This document shows positions 8,567 through 15,348 of a DNA stretch of 25,193 nucleotides, piece by piece. How positions within the stretch are numbered: position 1 is the first letter of the stretch; each line of letters begins with the position of its first letter. Source of the stretch: a virus; IMG/VR virus record IMGVR_UViG_3300043313_001003, positions 1 through 25,193 of that record, one strand, 5' to 3'. The notes below the pieces were generated by a model. That model worked only from the letters and a program-made list of their open reading frames with translations, ran no database searches and had not been told where the DNA came from. Made by a program: the position numbers and the translations under genes.

Positions 8567-9020
8567 CGGCGGCGCCCCCGATATAGCGCCCGAGCTCATA
8601 GCGGGGATTCCGAGCCGCAAAGCGGGCGAGCGCATGCCACACAACGCCCGCGCGCTCGTCGGCATGGAGCACGCCGCCGCGCCAGAATATCCCGAGGTGC
8701 GCAGGCCGCGCCGCGGGCAGCGTCAGCACAATGGCGTGCGGCTCGGGCTTGTCGAGCTTGTGCCAATGCGCGGCGTGCTCCTCGGCGATGATACGGTGCG
8801 CCCAGCCGCGCGAGCGATTGCCCTTGATCCAATCGGGGAGGGCAAGCCCGAGACAATCGCGGTGCCACAGCCAAACCAGCCCCCAGCAATCGACGCCCTC
8901 GCGCGAGCGCCCATCCCAGCGGAAAGGCGTGCCGATCCAATTATTGACAAAATCGTCGGGATCGATCCGCCAAGGGGCCGGGGGCATCGGGGCCGAGGGC
9001 ATAGGATCCGGGCCGCTCAT
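8559..9020 (-). CDS. NlpC/P60-family tail tip peptidase
   Basis: This 153-aa protein has the NlpC/P60 cysteine peptidase signature. The catalytic cysteine is C45 in VDCWGLV, preceded by the WIGTPFRWDG segment. The histidine is H108 in AHLGIF, and the following GGVLHA (H119) is the usual polar-residue strand. This family cleaves peptide stems of peptidoglycan; in lambda-type tails the equivalent protein (gpK) sits at the tail tip and helps the genome pass the cell wall. The ATG at 9020 overlaps the stop of the DUF1833 gene as ATGA. The N-terminal 15 residues are Pro-rich and probably flexible. It is shorter than lambda gpK and lacks an extra JAB/Mov34-like half. The family call is firm. Confidence 0.87.
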   Translation of the reverse strand: MSGPDPMPSAPMPPAPWRIDPDDFVNNWIGTPFRWDGRSREGVDCWGLVWLWHRDCLGLALPDWIKGNRSRGWAHRIIAEEHAAHWHKLDKPEPHAIVLTLPAARPAHLGIFWRGGVLHADERAGVVWHALARFAARNPRYELGRYIGGAADG

Positions 9021-9514
9021 CGATCGAGCCCGGGGAAAAAGGTGGTTTCGTAAAGCTGCGAGGGAAAGCGGCGATTCAGCACATCGGTGCGGCTTGCTGT
9101 CGCCTCGACGCGCGAGGCTGTCGCGGAAATGTCGGCGACCGAGAGCGCGATCGGATCGCTGCCCGGGGCCGAGAGATCGCGGCTCGCGAAAGCGCGATAG
9201 ATCACCGAGATCCTTTGTGTCGGATCGGCGCTCGCGTTTTCGAGCTCATCGATTATCTCGCGGTCCACATTATCGATCACGAGCACGAGATCCTGATTCC
9301 CGCCCGAGCTCGCGCCGGGCAGCTTGGCCGAGAACGGCAGCGGCGTGAAGGCGATCAACTGCCCGGTTTCGAGCGTGGCCTCGAAGCTCAGGGGGGCGTT
9401 GGTAATGTAATGCGCTTGGCTAAAGCGGGGGTGGCGCAATTCGAGCGTCTCGAATATTTGCTCGCCCTCGGGGGCGCTCGCGTAAATCCGTTGGAGCTCG
9501 GGGCTTATCGTCAT
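9017..9514 (-). CDS. DUF1833-type minor tail protein
   Basis: This 165-aa protein matches the DUF1833 family in length and pattern. It has an N-terminal helix (LQRIYASAPEG), a segment ELRHPRF followed by a beta-rich region including a hydrophobic ITNAPLSFEATLETG-like stretch, and DLVLVIDNVDREI near residue 80. It ends in an RVEATASRTDVLNRRFPSQLYE-like segment that typically precedes the C-terminus. DUF1833 proteins replace lambda gpM/gpL near the tail tip between the tape measure and the peptidase, exactly its position here. Both ends overlap neighbours by 4 nt (ATGA). The structural role is inferred from family and synteny. Confidence 0.8.
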   Translation of the reverse strand: MTISPELQRIYASAPEGEQIFETLELRHPRFSQAHYITNAPLSFEATLETGQLIAFTPLPFSAKLPGASSGGNQDLVLVIDNVDREIIDELENASADPTQRISVIYRAFASRDLSAPGSDPIALSVADISATASRVEATASRTDVLNRRFPSQLYETTFFPGLDR

Positions 9515-11238
9515 GCGAAGGCCCCCGCATAGCGCCCGACTTTATAGGTGCCTTCGAGCGCGGCGGCGACGGGATTGCCCCCGCGGCGAATATCGTCGGC
9601 GATCTGTCGGCGCAGTATGTCGATTTGCAAGCCTTGATCGGTGTGCTGCACGGCAACATCGGCGCCCGCATAATTGTTCACGGTAACTTTCGGCGCGACG
9701 GCCCCGACGCCCATATTGCCGCTCGCATCGCGGCGCAGCGGCGCGATCACTTCGCTGCCCGCCTCGCCTGCGATGCCGATCCCGCCCGAGTAGCCAAAGG
9801 CCGTGGGGCCGGTGACAATCCCGCCCTGCGCAAAGGCCTGCACTTGTCCGTTCACAAAGGCATTGCCCTGCGCGCTCTTGATATTGAAGCCGGGCAAGAG
9901 CTTGGAAAAAAGCTGATTTGCGATCTTGATCGCTTGCAGGCGGAAGGCCTCGGAAATGATCGTGGCGACCATGCGCCGCATTGCCCGCCCGATCGATTCG
10001 GTGCCCGCGATTATCGAATATGTCGCATCGGCCATGGCATCGGCGACAAAGCCCCATTGCTCGCGAATCTCCTCGACGTGCTTTTTGTGCTCTTGCACGG
10101 CCTTGTCATTTTCCCAGATCGCGACTGTCGCATCTTTCATCGTTTGCAGCGCGCGGTCCTGCGCCATCGCCGCGGCCTCATCGGTGAGCATGCCGCTTTC
10201 TTTCGCCTTGGCGATCTTTTCGAGCTCCTCGCGATAGGCAATCATCGGATCGGCGGCGCGATTGTATTCGTCGGCGAGCTTGGCGTTGGCCGCGAAGCTC
10301 TGGAGCATAAGCAAATTGTTCTCGCCGATTTGGGCGTTGAGCGCGGCGACCGCCTTGGCGTGCTCGGCGGCGGCCTTGGCCGCTTCGCGGGCCGCGCGCT
10401 CGGCCTCGTGATCGGCGCCGCCGCCGCCCTTGGCGCCGCCGCCTTTCTTGCCCTTGCCGGGCTCGGCCACGCCCTTGCCGGTGATTGTTTGCGCATCGCG
10501 ATAGGCTTGGCGAAGCTCGGTGCCGGTCTGCCGCGCGATATTGCCGATATTCTTGAATCGCGTTTGCGCGGCGGTGCCATAATCGCCCGCCGCCTGAAAG
10601 AATTTCTCGGCGCTCTCGCCTTCAAACTTGAGCGAAGCGGCAAAGCCCGCCTTAGCCGCGCTTTGCGCCTTGAGCCCGAGATCCAAGATCTTGAAAAACT
10701 CGGTGAAATAGCGAATCGCCGTGACAACATTGGCGGTGATATCGACCAGCACGCCGCCTATTTGCCTGCCGAGCGCGACAAAATCGGCGCCCGATTGAAT
10801 ATTGGCATTGAAGGTCTTTGCCAGCGCGATCAGCGCCGGGAGCATGCCCGCGGTGATCCCGCGAACGACATCATCGAAGGTCTTTTCGATCTCGGCGAGC
10901 GAGGCGTTAAATTCCTGCGCGGCCTTGGAATATTGCGCGAAAGCCTTCGAGCCGCCGCCCGCCTTGTCGGTCATATCGGCGATCGAGTCGGCGGCCTTTG
11001 TCACTTGCTCGGTGATCTGGTGGAAGGCGCCCGCGATCACCGCCGCGGCGAGGCCCGAGCGCAGGCTTGTGCCCAGCCGCCGCCCCGCCTTTTCCATATC
11101 GTCTAGCGATTTTTGGCTCGCCTGCGCCGATTCCTTCACGCCGCGCAGATCGTTCGCCATGCGCTTTAGCTCGGCATCGCCCGTCGCCTTGAGCACGAGC
11201 TCAACGATCCGTTTCTCGTGGGCGCTGACCGCTGCCAT
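9511..11238 (-). CDS. Tail tape measure protein
   Basis: This 575-aa protein sets tail length and is ejected during infection. It has a charged coiled-coil N-terminus (residues about 5-60), hydrophobic segments around 62-75 and 130-185 that could insert into membrane, and a Gly/Lys-rich linker near 275-295. An Ala/Glu-rich helical section follows. The C-terminal segment runs from ALAQGG-like FAQGGIVTGP through GEAGSEVIAPLRR to VTVNNYAGADV, a classic signature of lambda-type and Mu-type tape measures. From the family rule of roughly 1.5 Angstrom per residue, a tail of about 85 nm is expected. It starts 11 nt after the frameshifted chaperone, as in lambda (G-GT-H). Confidence in the family is high; the length estimate is inference. 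Confidence 0.9.
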   Translation of the reverse strand: MAAVSAHEKRIVELVLKATGDAELKRMANDLRGVKESAQASQKSLDDMEKAGRRLGTSLRSGLAAAVIAGAFHQITEQVTKAADSIADMTDKAGGGSKAFAQYSKAAQEFNASLAEIEKTFDDVVRGITAGMLPALIALAKTFNANIQSGADFVALGRQIGGVLVDITANVVTAIRYFTEFFKILDLGLKAQSAAKAGFAASLKFEGESAEKFFQAAGDYGTAAQTRFKNIGNIARQTGTELRQAYRDAQTITGKGVAEPGKGKKGGGAKGGGGADHEAERAAREAAKAAAEHAKAVAALNAQIGENNLLMLQSFAANAKLADEYNRAADPMIAYREELEKIAKAKESGMLTDEAAAMAQDRALQTMKDATVAIWENDKAVQEHKKHVEEIREQWGFVADAMADATYSIIAGTESIGRAMRRMVATIISEAFRLQAIKIANQLFSKLLPGFNIKSAQGNAFVNGQVQAFAQGGIVTGPTAFGYSGGIGIAGEAGSEVIAPLRRDASGNMGVGAVAPKVTVNNYAGADVAVQHTDQGLQIDILRRQIADDIRRGGNPVAAALEGTYKVGRYAGAFA

Positions 11239-11249
11239 GGCCTTAGATC

Positions 11250-11564
11250 CTACTCATCGGCAGGCGCCGCCTTGCGCATGCGCGAAAGCCAAGCGGAATC
11301 GAGCGAAAAGATTGCGTCAATCGTCCAATCGGGCAGGCGGTAGCGATCGACGTAAGCCCATATCGCGGTGGCCGGGATCGGCCCGAGCACGCCCGCGCCG
11401 ATCGCCCGGCAAGTCGAGAGCTCGAAAAACATTTGCGAAAGCCAATCGGCGCCGAAGGTGGCCGGGCGGCGGTGCTCGGGGCGCAGGCGCCCGCTTTTGA
11501 CAAGGTAGTCATATGATTTTTCTCGGCCTGCCCAATCAGCTTGCCAGCCAATCAGGCTTTCAAT
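11250..11564 (-). CDS. T-frame of tail assembly chaperone, expressed by -1 frameshift
   Basis: This frame is open from 11564 to a stop at 11250 and encodes 104 residues. They begin IESLIGWQADWAGREK and include GPIPATAIWAYVDRY and DWTIDAIFSLDSAW, a pattern typical of the second tail assembly chaperone frame. No good start codon exists at its head: the first ATG (11432) is inside the domain. The frame is -1 relative to the upstream chaperone, whose last codons contain A AAA AAA. Joined there, the product is a 229-aa GT-type fusion starting at 11938. In lambda-like phages G and GT bind the tape measure and recruit tube subunits, and GT is absent from virions. The longer reading in the other frame (11551-11243) is Arg/Ser-rich and looks like a shadow. 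Confidence 0.82.
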   Translation of the reverse strand: MESLIGWQADWAGREKSYDYLVKSGRLRPEHRRPATFGADWLSQMFFELSTCRAIGAGVLGPIPATAIWAYVDRYRLPDWTIDAIFSLDSAWLSRMRKAAPADE

Positions 11565-11938
11565 TTTTTTGTGACTTCGATCGCCTCCTCGTCCTCCATA
11601 TCGGCGAGCGCCGAGGCCTGATCGAATAGCGCCTCCAGCCCCGGGCGGTATTCGGTAGCGAGGAGCTCGCGCGTCATGCCCTTGGGCATTTCGAGCACGC
11701 AGTGCTCTAGGAAGGCTTCGAGCCGCGCCTCTTTCCAGCGGACAAAATCGACCTTGGTAAAATCGGGCCTAAAATCCTCGTCCATCGAGACGCCCATCGC
11801 CCGTTGCTGCGCCGCGGTATATTCGCGGTTGTAGCGCGAGGGCAGGCGCACGAGGAAAGGGGCGCCCTCGGTGCCTTCGAGCTCGATCAGCACGCCCACG
11901 CGCACCGAAGCGGGCAGGCGGTAGCGCTCAAAATCCAC
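11552..11938 (-). CDS. Tail assembly chaperone (G-like)
   Basis: This 128-aa protein is the first of the two tail chaperone frames. It lies between the tail tube and the tape measure, the conserved place for lambda gpG. It is acidic in its C-terminal third (DMEDEEAIEV), begins with a small beta-rich part (VGVLIELEGTEGAPFLVRLPS), and ends VTKKLKA. The start is a GTG at 11938 with a strong AAAGGAG seven bases upstream. The last codons include the slippery run that lets a fraction of ribosomes continue in the T frame. Family assignment rests on position, size and the frameshift architecture more than on a specific motif. Confidence 0.82.
   Translation of the reverse strand: MDFERYRLPASVRVGVLIELEGTEGAPFLVRLPSRYNREYTAAQQRAMGVSMDEDFRPDFTKVDFVRWKEARLEAFLEHCVLEMPKGMTRELLATEYRPGLEALFDQASALADMEDEEAIEVTKKLKA
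11564..11570 (-). promoter_or_regulatory. Slippery heptamer for programmed -1 frameshift
   Basis: On the minus strand the zero frame reads ACA AAA AAA TTG, so the heptamer is A AAA AAA, a perfect X XXY YYZ slippery site. A one-base backward slip changes the reading to AAA AAA ATT GAA AGC, which is the head of the T frame. The zero-frame stop TGA follows four codons later at 11552-11554. A run of seven A is conspicuous in this GC-rich DNA. Confidence 0.85.
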
Positions 11939-11950
11939 GTTGCATCTCCT

Positions 11951-13189
11951 TTACCAATAATAGACGCGCAGCGCCGAGGAGCCCCCGGGGCCGACTTTCG
12001 CCACGCCCGATGCATCGATCATGACCGGGGCGTTCTGCCCGGTAACATTGGGATCGGGAAAACTTAGCTGCGCGGCGGTGATCTCGAAGGCATAGCCGCC
12101 GTCGTCATTCGAGACGACAAAGAGCATGCCGATCGGGGTTTGCTTGAGCTTGGCGGGCATGAACTGGTCATAGGCGGGATCGGCAAGATAAATGCTCGCG
12201 TCGATTGTAATATTTGCCGTGCCCGGGTTGTACTTTGTCGGGGCGGGCTTGCCGAGGCAGTTCTGCGGGGTGTTGCCATTGTCGAGCGTGATCGAAAGCG
12301 TTTCGATGCAGTATTCGGTCGGCATGCCATCGACTGTCACCAGCCCCATATCGATCGAAGCGTTCAGCACATTGGCGGTGCCCGGCTCGGCAACATCGCC
12401 GCCCGCGGCGTCGATCTTTTGCACAAGGCTCGGGTGCTCTTGCACATAGCCGTTGGCGAGAATCGTAAAGGCGACGGTGGCAATCGCGCCATAGGCGAGA
12501 TCTACCTTGAAGCCGTTCACAATCCCGCCCGAATAGCGCTGCGAATGCTGATCGGTGCTCGCAAGGTGGAGAACGTCGAGATAGGCCTTTGAAAATGTCG
12601 CCGAGATTATATCGCTGCCGATCTCGACATATTCGGCGAGCGTGGCCGTCGCCCCGGCTTGAATCGGATCGGCGGTGATCGCCTCGCGCCGCGCGATAAT
12701 CTGCGCCGAGAGCCCCGAGGGATCGATCGAGACGATTTGCGAGGCGCCGTTGCTCGCCTCATCGGCGAGGCCTGCGAGGATAATCATATCGCCGGGCGCA
12801 AAGTCAGCTTCGAGATCGCCCGCGGGGATCTCCAGCGTGGCAAGCTGCGGGTTTATCGCATCCTTGGTAAAGCTGCCGCCATCGAGCACGAGCGGCGCGG
12901 GCGAGAGCTCGGGGCTCGCGTCCATCATCCCCATTTGGAATAGGCGCTGATAAACCGGATCCGGCGAGAGCTCGCCATTGATCGCCCCGCCCACTTCGAG
13001 CCCCGTGACAATCTGCCCGCCGCTCATCCGATCGGTGCGGTTCTCGGCGCTTGTCGTGGTTTGCGGCGTGCCCGAAAGCGATTCGGTGGTGAAGCGGATC
13101 CGGGCGCCTTGCGCGGTATCGAGCGGCGGCGTGGTTCCATATTGCGTCTCGGGCACAAGCGCGAGCTCGACGGCATTAGCGGACGACAT
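11951..13189 (-). CDS. Tail tube protein
   Basis: This 412-aa protein begins VELALVPETQYGTTPP...ARIRFTTESL and continues TTTSAENRTDRMSGGQIVTGLEVGGAINGEL, a pattern typical of large siphovirus major tail (tube) proteins. These proteins polymerise into hexameric rings around the tape measure. At 412 residues it is longer than the lambda gpV class. The middle region (about 110-200) has Ile/Val/Gly-rich strands that could be an inserted decoration domain. The ATG at 13189 has a perfect AGGAGG site, the strongest ribosome site I see among the tail genes, which fits a highly made structural protein. It sits between the tail terminator and the chaperones. Confidence 0.88.
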   Translation of the reverse strand: MSSANAVELALVPETQYGTTPPLDTAQGARIRFTTESLSGTPQTTTSAENRTDRMSGGQIVTGLEVGGAINGELSPDPVYQRLFQMGMMDASPELSPAPLVLDGGSFTKDAINPQLATLEIPAGDLEADFAPGDMIILAGLADEASNGASQIVSIDPSGLSAQIIARREAITADPIQAGATATLAEYVEIGSDIISATFSKAYLDVLHLASTDQHSQRYSGGIVNGFKVDLAYGAIATVAFTILANGYVQEHPSLVQKIDAAGGDVAEPGTANVLNASIDMGLVTVDGMPTEYCIETLSITLDNGNTPQNCLGKPAPTKYNPGTANITIDASIYLADPAYDQFMPAKLKQTPIGMLFVVSNDDGGYAFEITAAQLSFPDPNVTGQNAPVMIDASGVAKVGPGGSSALRVYYW

Positions 13190-13207
13190 AGCGGTTCCTC
13201 CTAATCA

Positions 13208-13639
13208 TCAGGCGCAGACCTCGGTTGTGAATCCGAGAGGCGCGCTCCAGCCATGCCAGCGCCCGTCGAGCTTGATCGCGGCACCGGCAAAATCCGAAAA
13301 GGGATCGAAAAAATCCAAGCGATAGGCGCCGATCCGGCGATTGCGGAAAAGCGCGCGGAGCTCCTCGCCGAGCGTAAGCGCGCGCGCCGAGGGCTCGCCT
13401 GTCGGCATGGCAAGGTGGAAATAGATCACGCCTTGCTCGCGCCATGAATGGAGCTCGGGCGGGCCGATTGTCGCGATCCGCTCGGTCGAAGGCGTGAATT
13501 GCAGCAAGAGCATGCAATCGAGATCGGCTTGCGGGATCTCGGCAAAGGAAATGTAATCGGACAGATCGAACACCGGGCAGGCGCTCCAGCGCGCGGCGAG
13601 CTCGGCCTTGATAGCGCTGCGCAGGCCCGGGCTCGTCAT
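13208..13639 (-). CDS. Tail terminator-like protein
   Basis: This 143-aa protein resembles the phage tail terminator-like (DUF4128) family. It has an N-terminal helix with AELAARW, a segment F(T)PSTERIATIGPPELHSWREQGVIYFHLAMPTGE, then a helix with ALTLGEELRALFRNRRIG and a C-terminal strand pair ending WHGWSAPLGFTTEV. Such proteins (lambda gpU class) cap the finished tail and make the joint to the head. It overlaps the tail-completion gene by 4 nt (ATGA) and is followed by the tube gene after 18 nt, which is the expected order. Confidence 0.78.
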   Translation of the reverse strand: MTSPGLRSAIKAELAARWSACPVFDLSDYISFAEIPQADLDCMLLLQFTPSTERIATIGPPELHSWREQGVIYFHLAMPTGEPSARALTLGEELRALFRNRRIGAYRLDFFDPFSDFAGAAIKLDGRWHGWSAPLGFTTEVCA

Positions 13640-14361
13640 TTGCCCCCCCGTTCTTTCAGATACTTGCGCACAGTCCTGCGATTGCGGCGGCGATTATAGC
13701 CGGGGGTCGAGCGCTTGACGCCGGGCTTTACCGAGGAAACCGGATTCCCGATCGTCAGCACCGGGACATTATAGGGGCGCGCGGGCGCGGGCTTGCCCGG
13801 GCCGATCTCGAAGCCGCCGAATATCGCGGCTTGCGTATAGCGAAAGCCGATCGAAAGCTGCCCGCCGAACGCGCGCTGGAGCATCGTATAAGCGCCATAG
13901 ATCACGCCCGAGGGCACCTGAATCTCTGCCATCGAAGCGTAAGGAGCGAGATCGACAAGCTCCACGTTGCCCTTGATCCCGACCGAGCGGGCAGCGGGAG
14001 CGGCGCCGCGGCGCTGCCCATTGGCGAACCATACGAGCGAGGCCGCATAATGCCCGGTGCGGCGGGGCGCCTTGCTGCGCACGAAAGCATCGGCGGCGGC
14101 GATCGCGGCATCCATCGGCCCCACGCCGCTCACATATTGGATCTCGCCGAAAGGCTTGACCATATCGACCGCGGCCTCGGTGCTCTTTTTGCCGTCAACA
14201 AACACTGTCGGATCTTGCAGATTGCCGCGGGCTTGCTCGGCGGCGAGCTCCTCGTGCGCGGTTTGCGGCAAGAGCTCGGTAAACCACGCGAGGCTTGCCG
14301 TCAGATCATCAATATCGGCGATCGCGATTTTATCGATCAAGGCGGATCCGCTCGTTGCCAT
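13636..14361 (-). CDS. HK97 gp10-like tail completion / neck protein
   Basis: A 241-aa protein is predicted from the ATG at 14361 (MATSGSAL), 4 nt after the previous stop. The ORF extends further upstream but that part is a Ser/Arg-rich shadow of the preceding gene. Residues about 85-115 contain DAAIAAADAFVRSKAPRRTGHYAASLVWF, the family hallmark (a helix, then A-P-x-R-T-G-x-Y and a strand). The PYASMAEI segment around 140 also fits gp10/Ne1 neck proteins. The extreme C-terminus is very basic (RRRNRRTVRKYLKERGGK), perhaps for contact with DNA or the connector. It lies between the head-closure and tail-terminator genes, as expected for a neck component. Confidence 0.75.
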   Translation of the reverse strand: MATSGSALIDKIAIADIDDLTASLAWFTELLPQTAHEELAAEQARGNLQDPTVFVDGKKSTEAAVDMVKPFGEIQYVSGVGPMDAAIAAADAFVRSKAPRRTGHYAASLVWFANGQRRGAAPAARSVGIKGNVELVDLAPYASMAEIQVPSGVIYGAYTMLQRAFGGQLSIGFRYTQAAIFGGFEIGPGKPAPARPYNVPVLTIGNPVSSVKPGVKRSTPGYNRRRNRRTVRKYLKERGGK

Positions 14362-14365
14362 CGTT

Positions 14366-14734
14366 TCACCCACGCAACTGGAGCTCGACGGCAAAGATCT
14401 GCCCAGCGGCAGAATGCGTTGCATCGTCGAATTGCAGGATTGAATAGAGCCGCTCGCGCCACACCAGCCGATCCGCGCGCTCAAGGCGGCGGCCTATGCC
14501 GAGCGCCTCGAAGCTCGGCCAATAGATCATTGCGCGAAAGTCGCCTTGCTCGATCGGCCCCCCGGGCACGAGCTCCTCGCGCCGATAGGTGCGGACAAAC
14601 ACCGGCAGCGGCCCATAATCGATGCCGCCCGCCTTGATCGTGCAAGGCTCGCCGACAACATCGAGCCCCGCGTGTGTCGCGAGCCCATCGGCGATCACTT
14701 GCTCGGCGGAAGGGAAAGGAAGCGGCGCCATCAT
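14366..14734 (-). CDS. Probable head closure (neck) protein
   Basis: A 122-aa protein is predicted from the ATG at 14734, which overlaps the connector stop as ATGA. A second ATG follows immediately, so the exact start is uncertain by one residue. It has an N-terminal helix (AEQVIADGLATHAG) and then a beta-rich part with two arginine-rich strands (PVFVRTYRREEL; RADRLVWRERLYSILQFDD) and a final strand VELQLRG. Size and strand-rich character fit the head-closure (gpFII/gp16-like) class. The assignment rests mainly on position between the connector and the gp10-like protein. I recognise no diagnostic motif. Confidence 0.62.
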   Translation of the reverse strand: MMAPLPFPSAEQVIADGLATHAGLDVVGEPCTIKAGGIDYGPLPVFVRTYRREELVPGGPIEQGDFRAMIYWPSFEALGIGRRLERADRLVWRERLYSILQFDDATHSAAGQIFAVELQLRG

Positions 14735-15348
14735 CCCGCCCCGATCCGAGATTCGCGCCGGTAGGTTTCGAGCGCGCGCACCACCGGGCCCGGCAGCGGC
14801 CCCCATCCCTCGCCCTCATTGGCGCCCGCCTCGCCGATCCCGCCCGATTTGGATTCGATCGAAAAGGCGCCGACCACCGAATAGCGGCCCGTGCTGCCCG
14901 AGCCCACCGGGGGCCCCGGGGGAATCCCGCCGCCCGGCTCCTCGGCCCATAGGACATCAAAGGCGATCTGCACGGCCCAAGTCAGCGCGGGCGGCCAAGG
15001 ATCCCAGCCGCCGACATAGGCGACCTTCGCGCCGCGCCACCAGTAATCGGGCGAGGCGATCATGCCCTTTTCATAATCGACGGCCCAATGCCCCCATGCC
15101 ACCGCCTCGCCCTCGGGGCCGGTGATCTCGGGCGGGGGATCGCGGGCGATAGGCCAGCGGCGCACGAGCATAATCGAGCCCCGCCCGAAAAAGGTTTCCT
15201 CGTCGGGCTCCAGATCGAACTTGCGGTCGCAATAATCCTCGCAAAGCGCCTGCGCCACGGCAGCGGTCTGCGTGATTGCATCATCCTTCGAGAGATCATC
15301 GGGCGGGATCGCGAGGCGTTTCTTGAGAATGTCGAGCGAGAGCGGCAT
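14731..15348 (-). CDS. Head-tail connector (adaptor) protein
   Basis: This 205-aa protein starts at the ATG at 15348, which shares bases with the portal stop (TGATG). Residues 5-45 form the helical pattern LDILKKRLAIPPDDLSKDDAI...AVAQALCEDYCDRKFDLEPDEETF. This is typical of HK97 gp6-type connectors, which form a ring beneath the portal. A strand region follows, with YWWRGAKVAYVGGWDPWPPALTWAVQIAFDVLW, also typical. After residue about 150 there is a Gly/Pro-rich linker (EEPGGGIPPGPP) and a C-terminal piece with ALETYRR. Position directly after the portal supports the call. Confidence 0.8.
   Translation of the reverse strand: MPLSLDILKKRLAIPPDDLSKDDAITQTAAVAQALCEDYCDRKFDLEPDEETFFGRGSIMLVRRWPIARDPPPEITGPEGEAVAWGHWAVDYEKGMIASPDYWWRGAKVAYVGGWDPWPPALTWAVQIAFDVLWAEEPGGGIPPGPPVGSGSTGRYSVVGAFSIESKSGGIGEAGANEGEGWGPLPGPVVRALETYRRESRIGAG

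Noticed and set aside
9511-11238. Toxin or lysin role for the tape measure hydrophobic segments
   Set aside because: Hydrophobic segments and the Gly-rich linker are normal in tape measure proteins, and I see no peptidoglycan hydrolase motif.
11243-11551. 102-aa ORF downstream of the G-like chaperone
   Set aside because: It is Arg/Ser/Pro-rich low-complexity sequence in the same frame as G after its stop. The overlapping -1 frame carries chaperone-like sequence instead.
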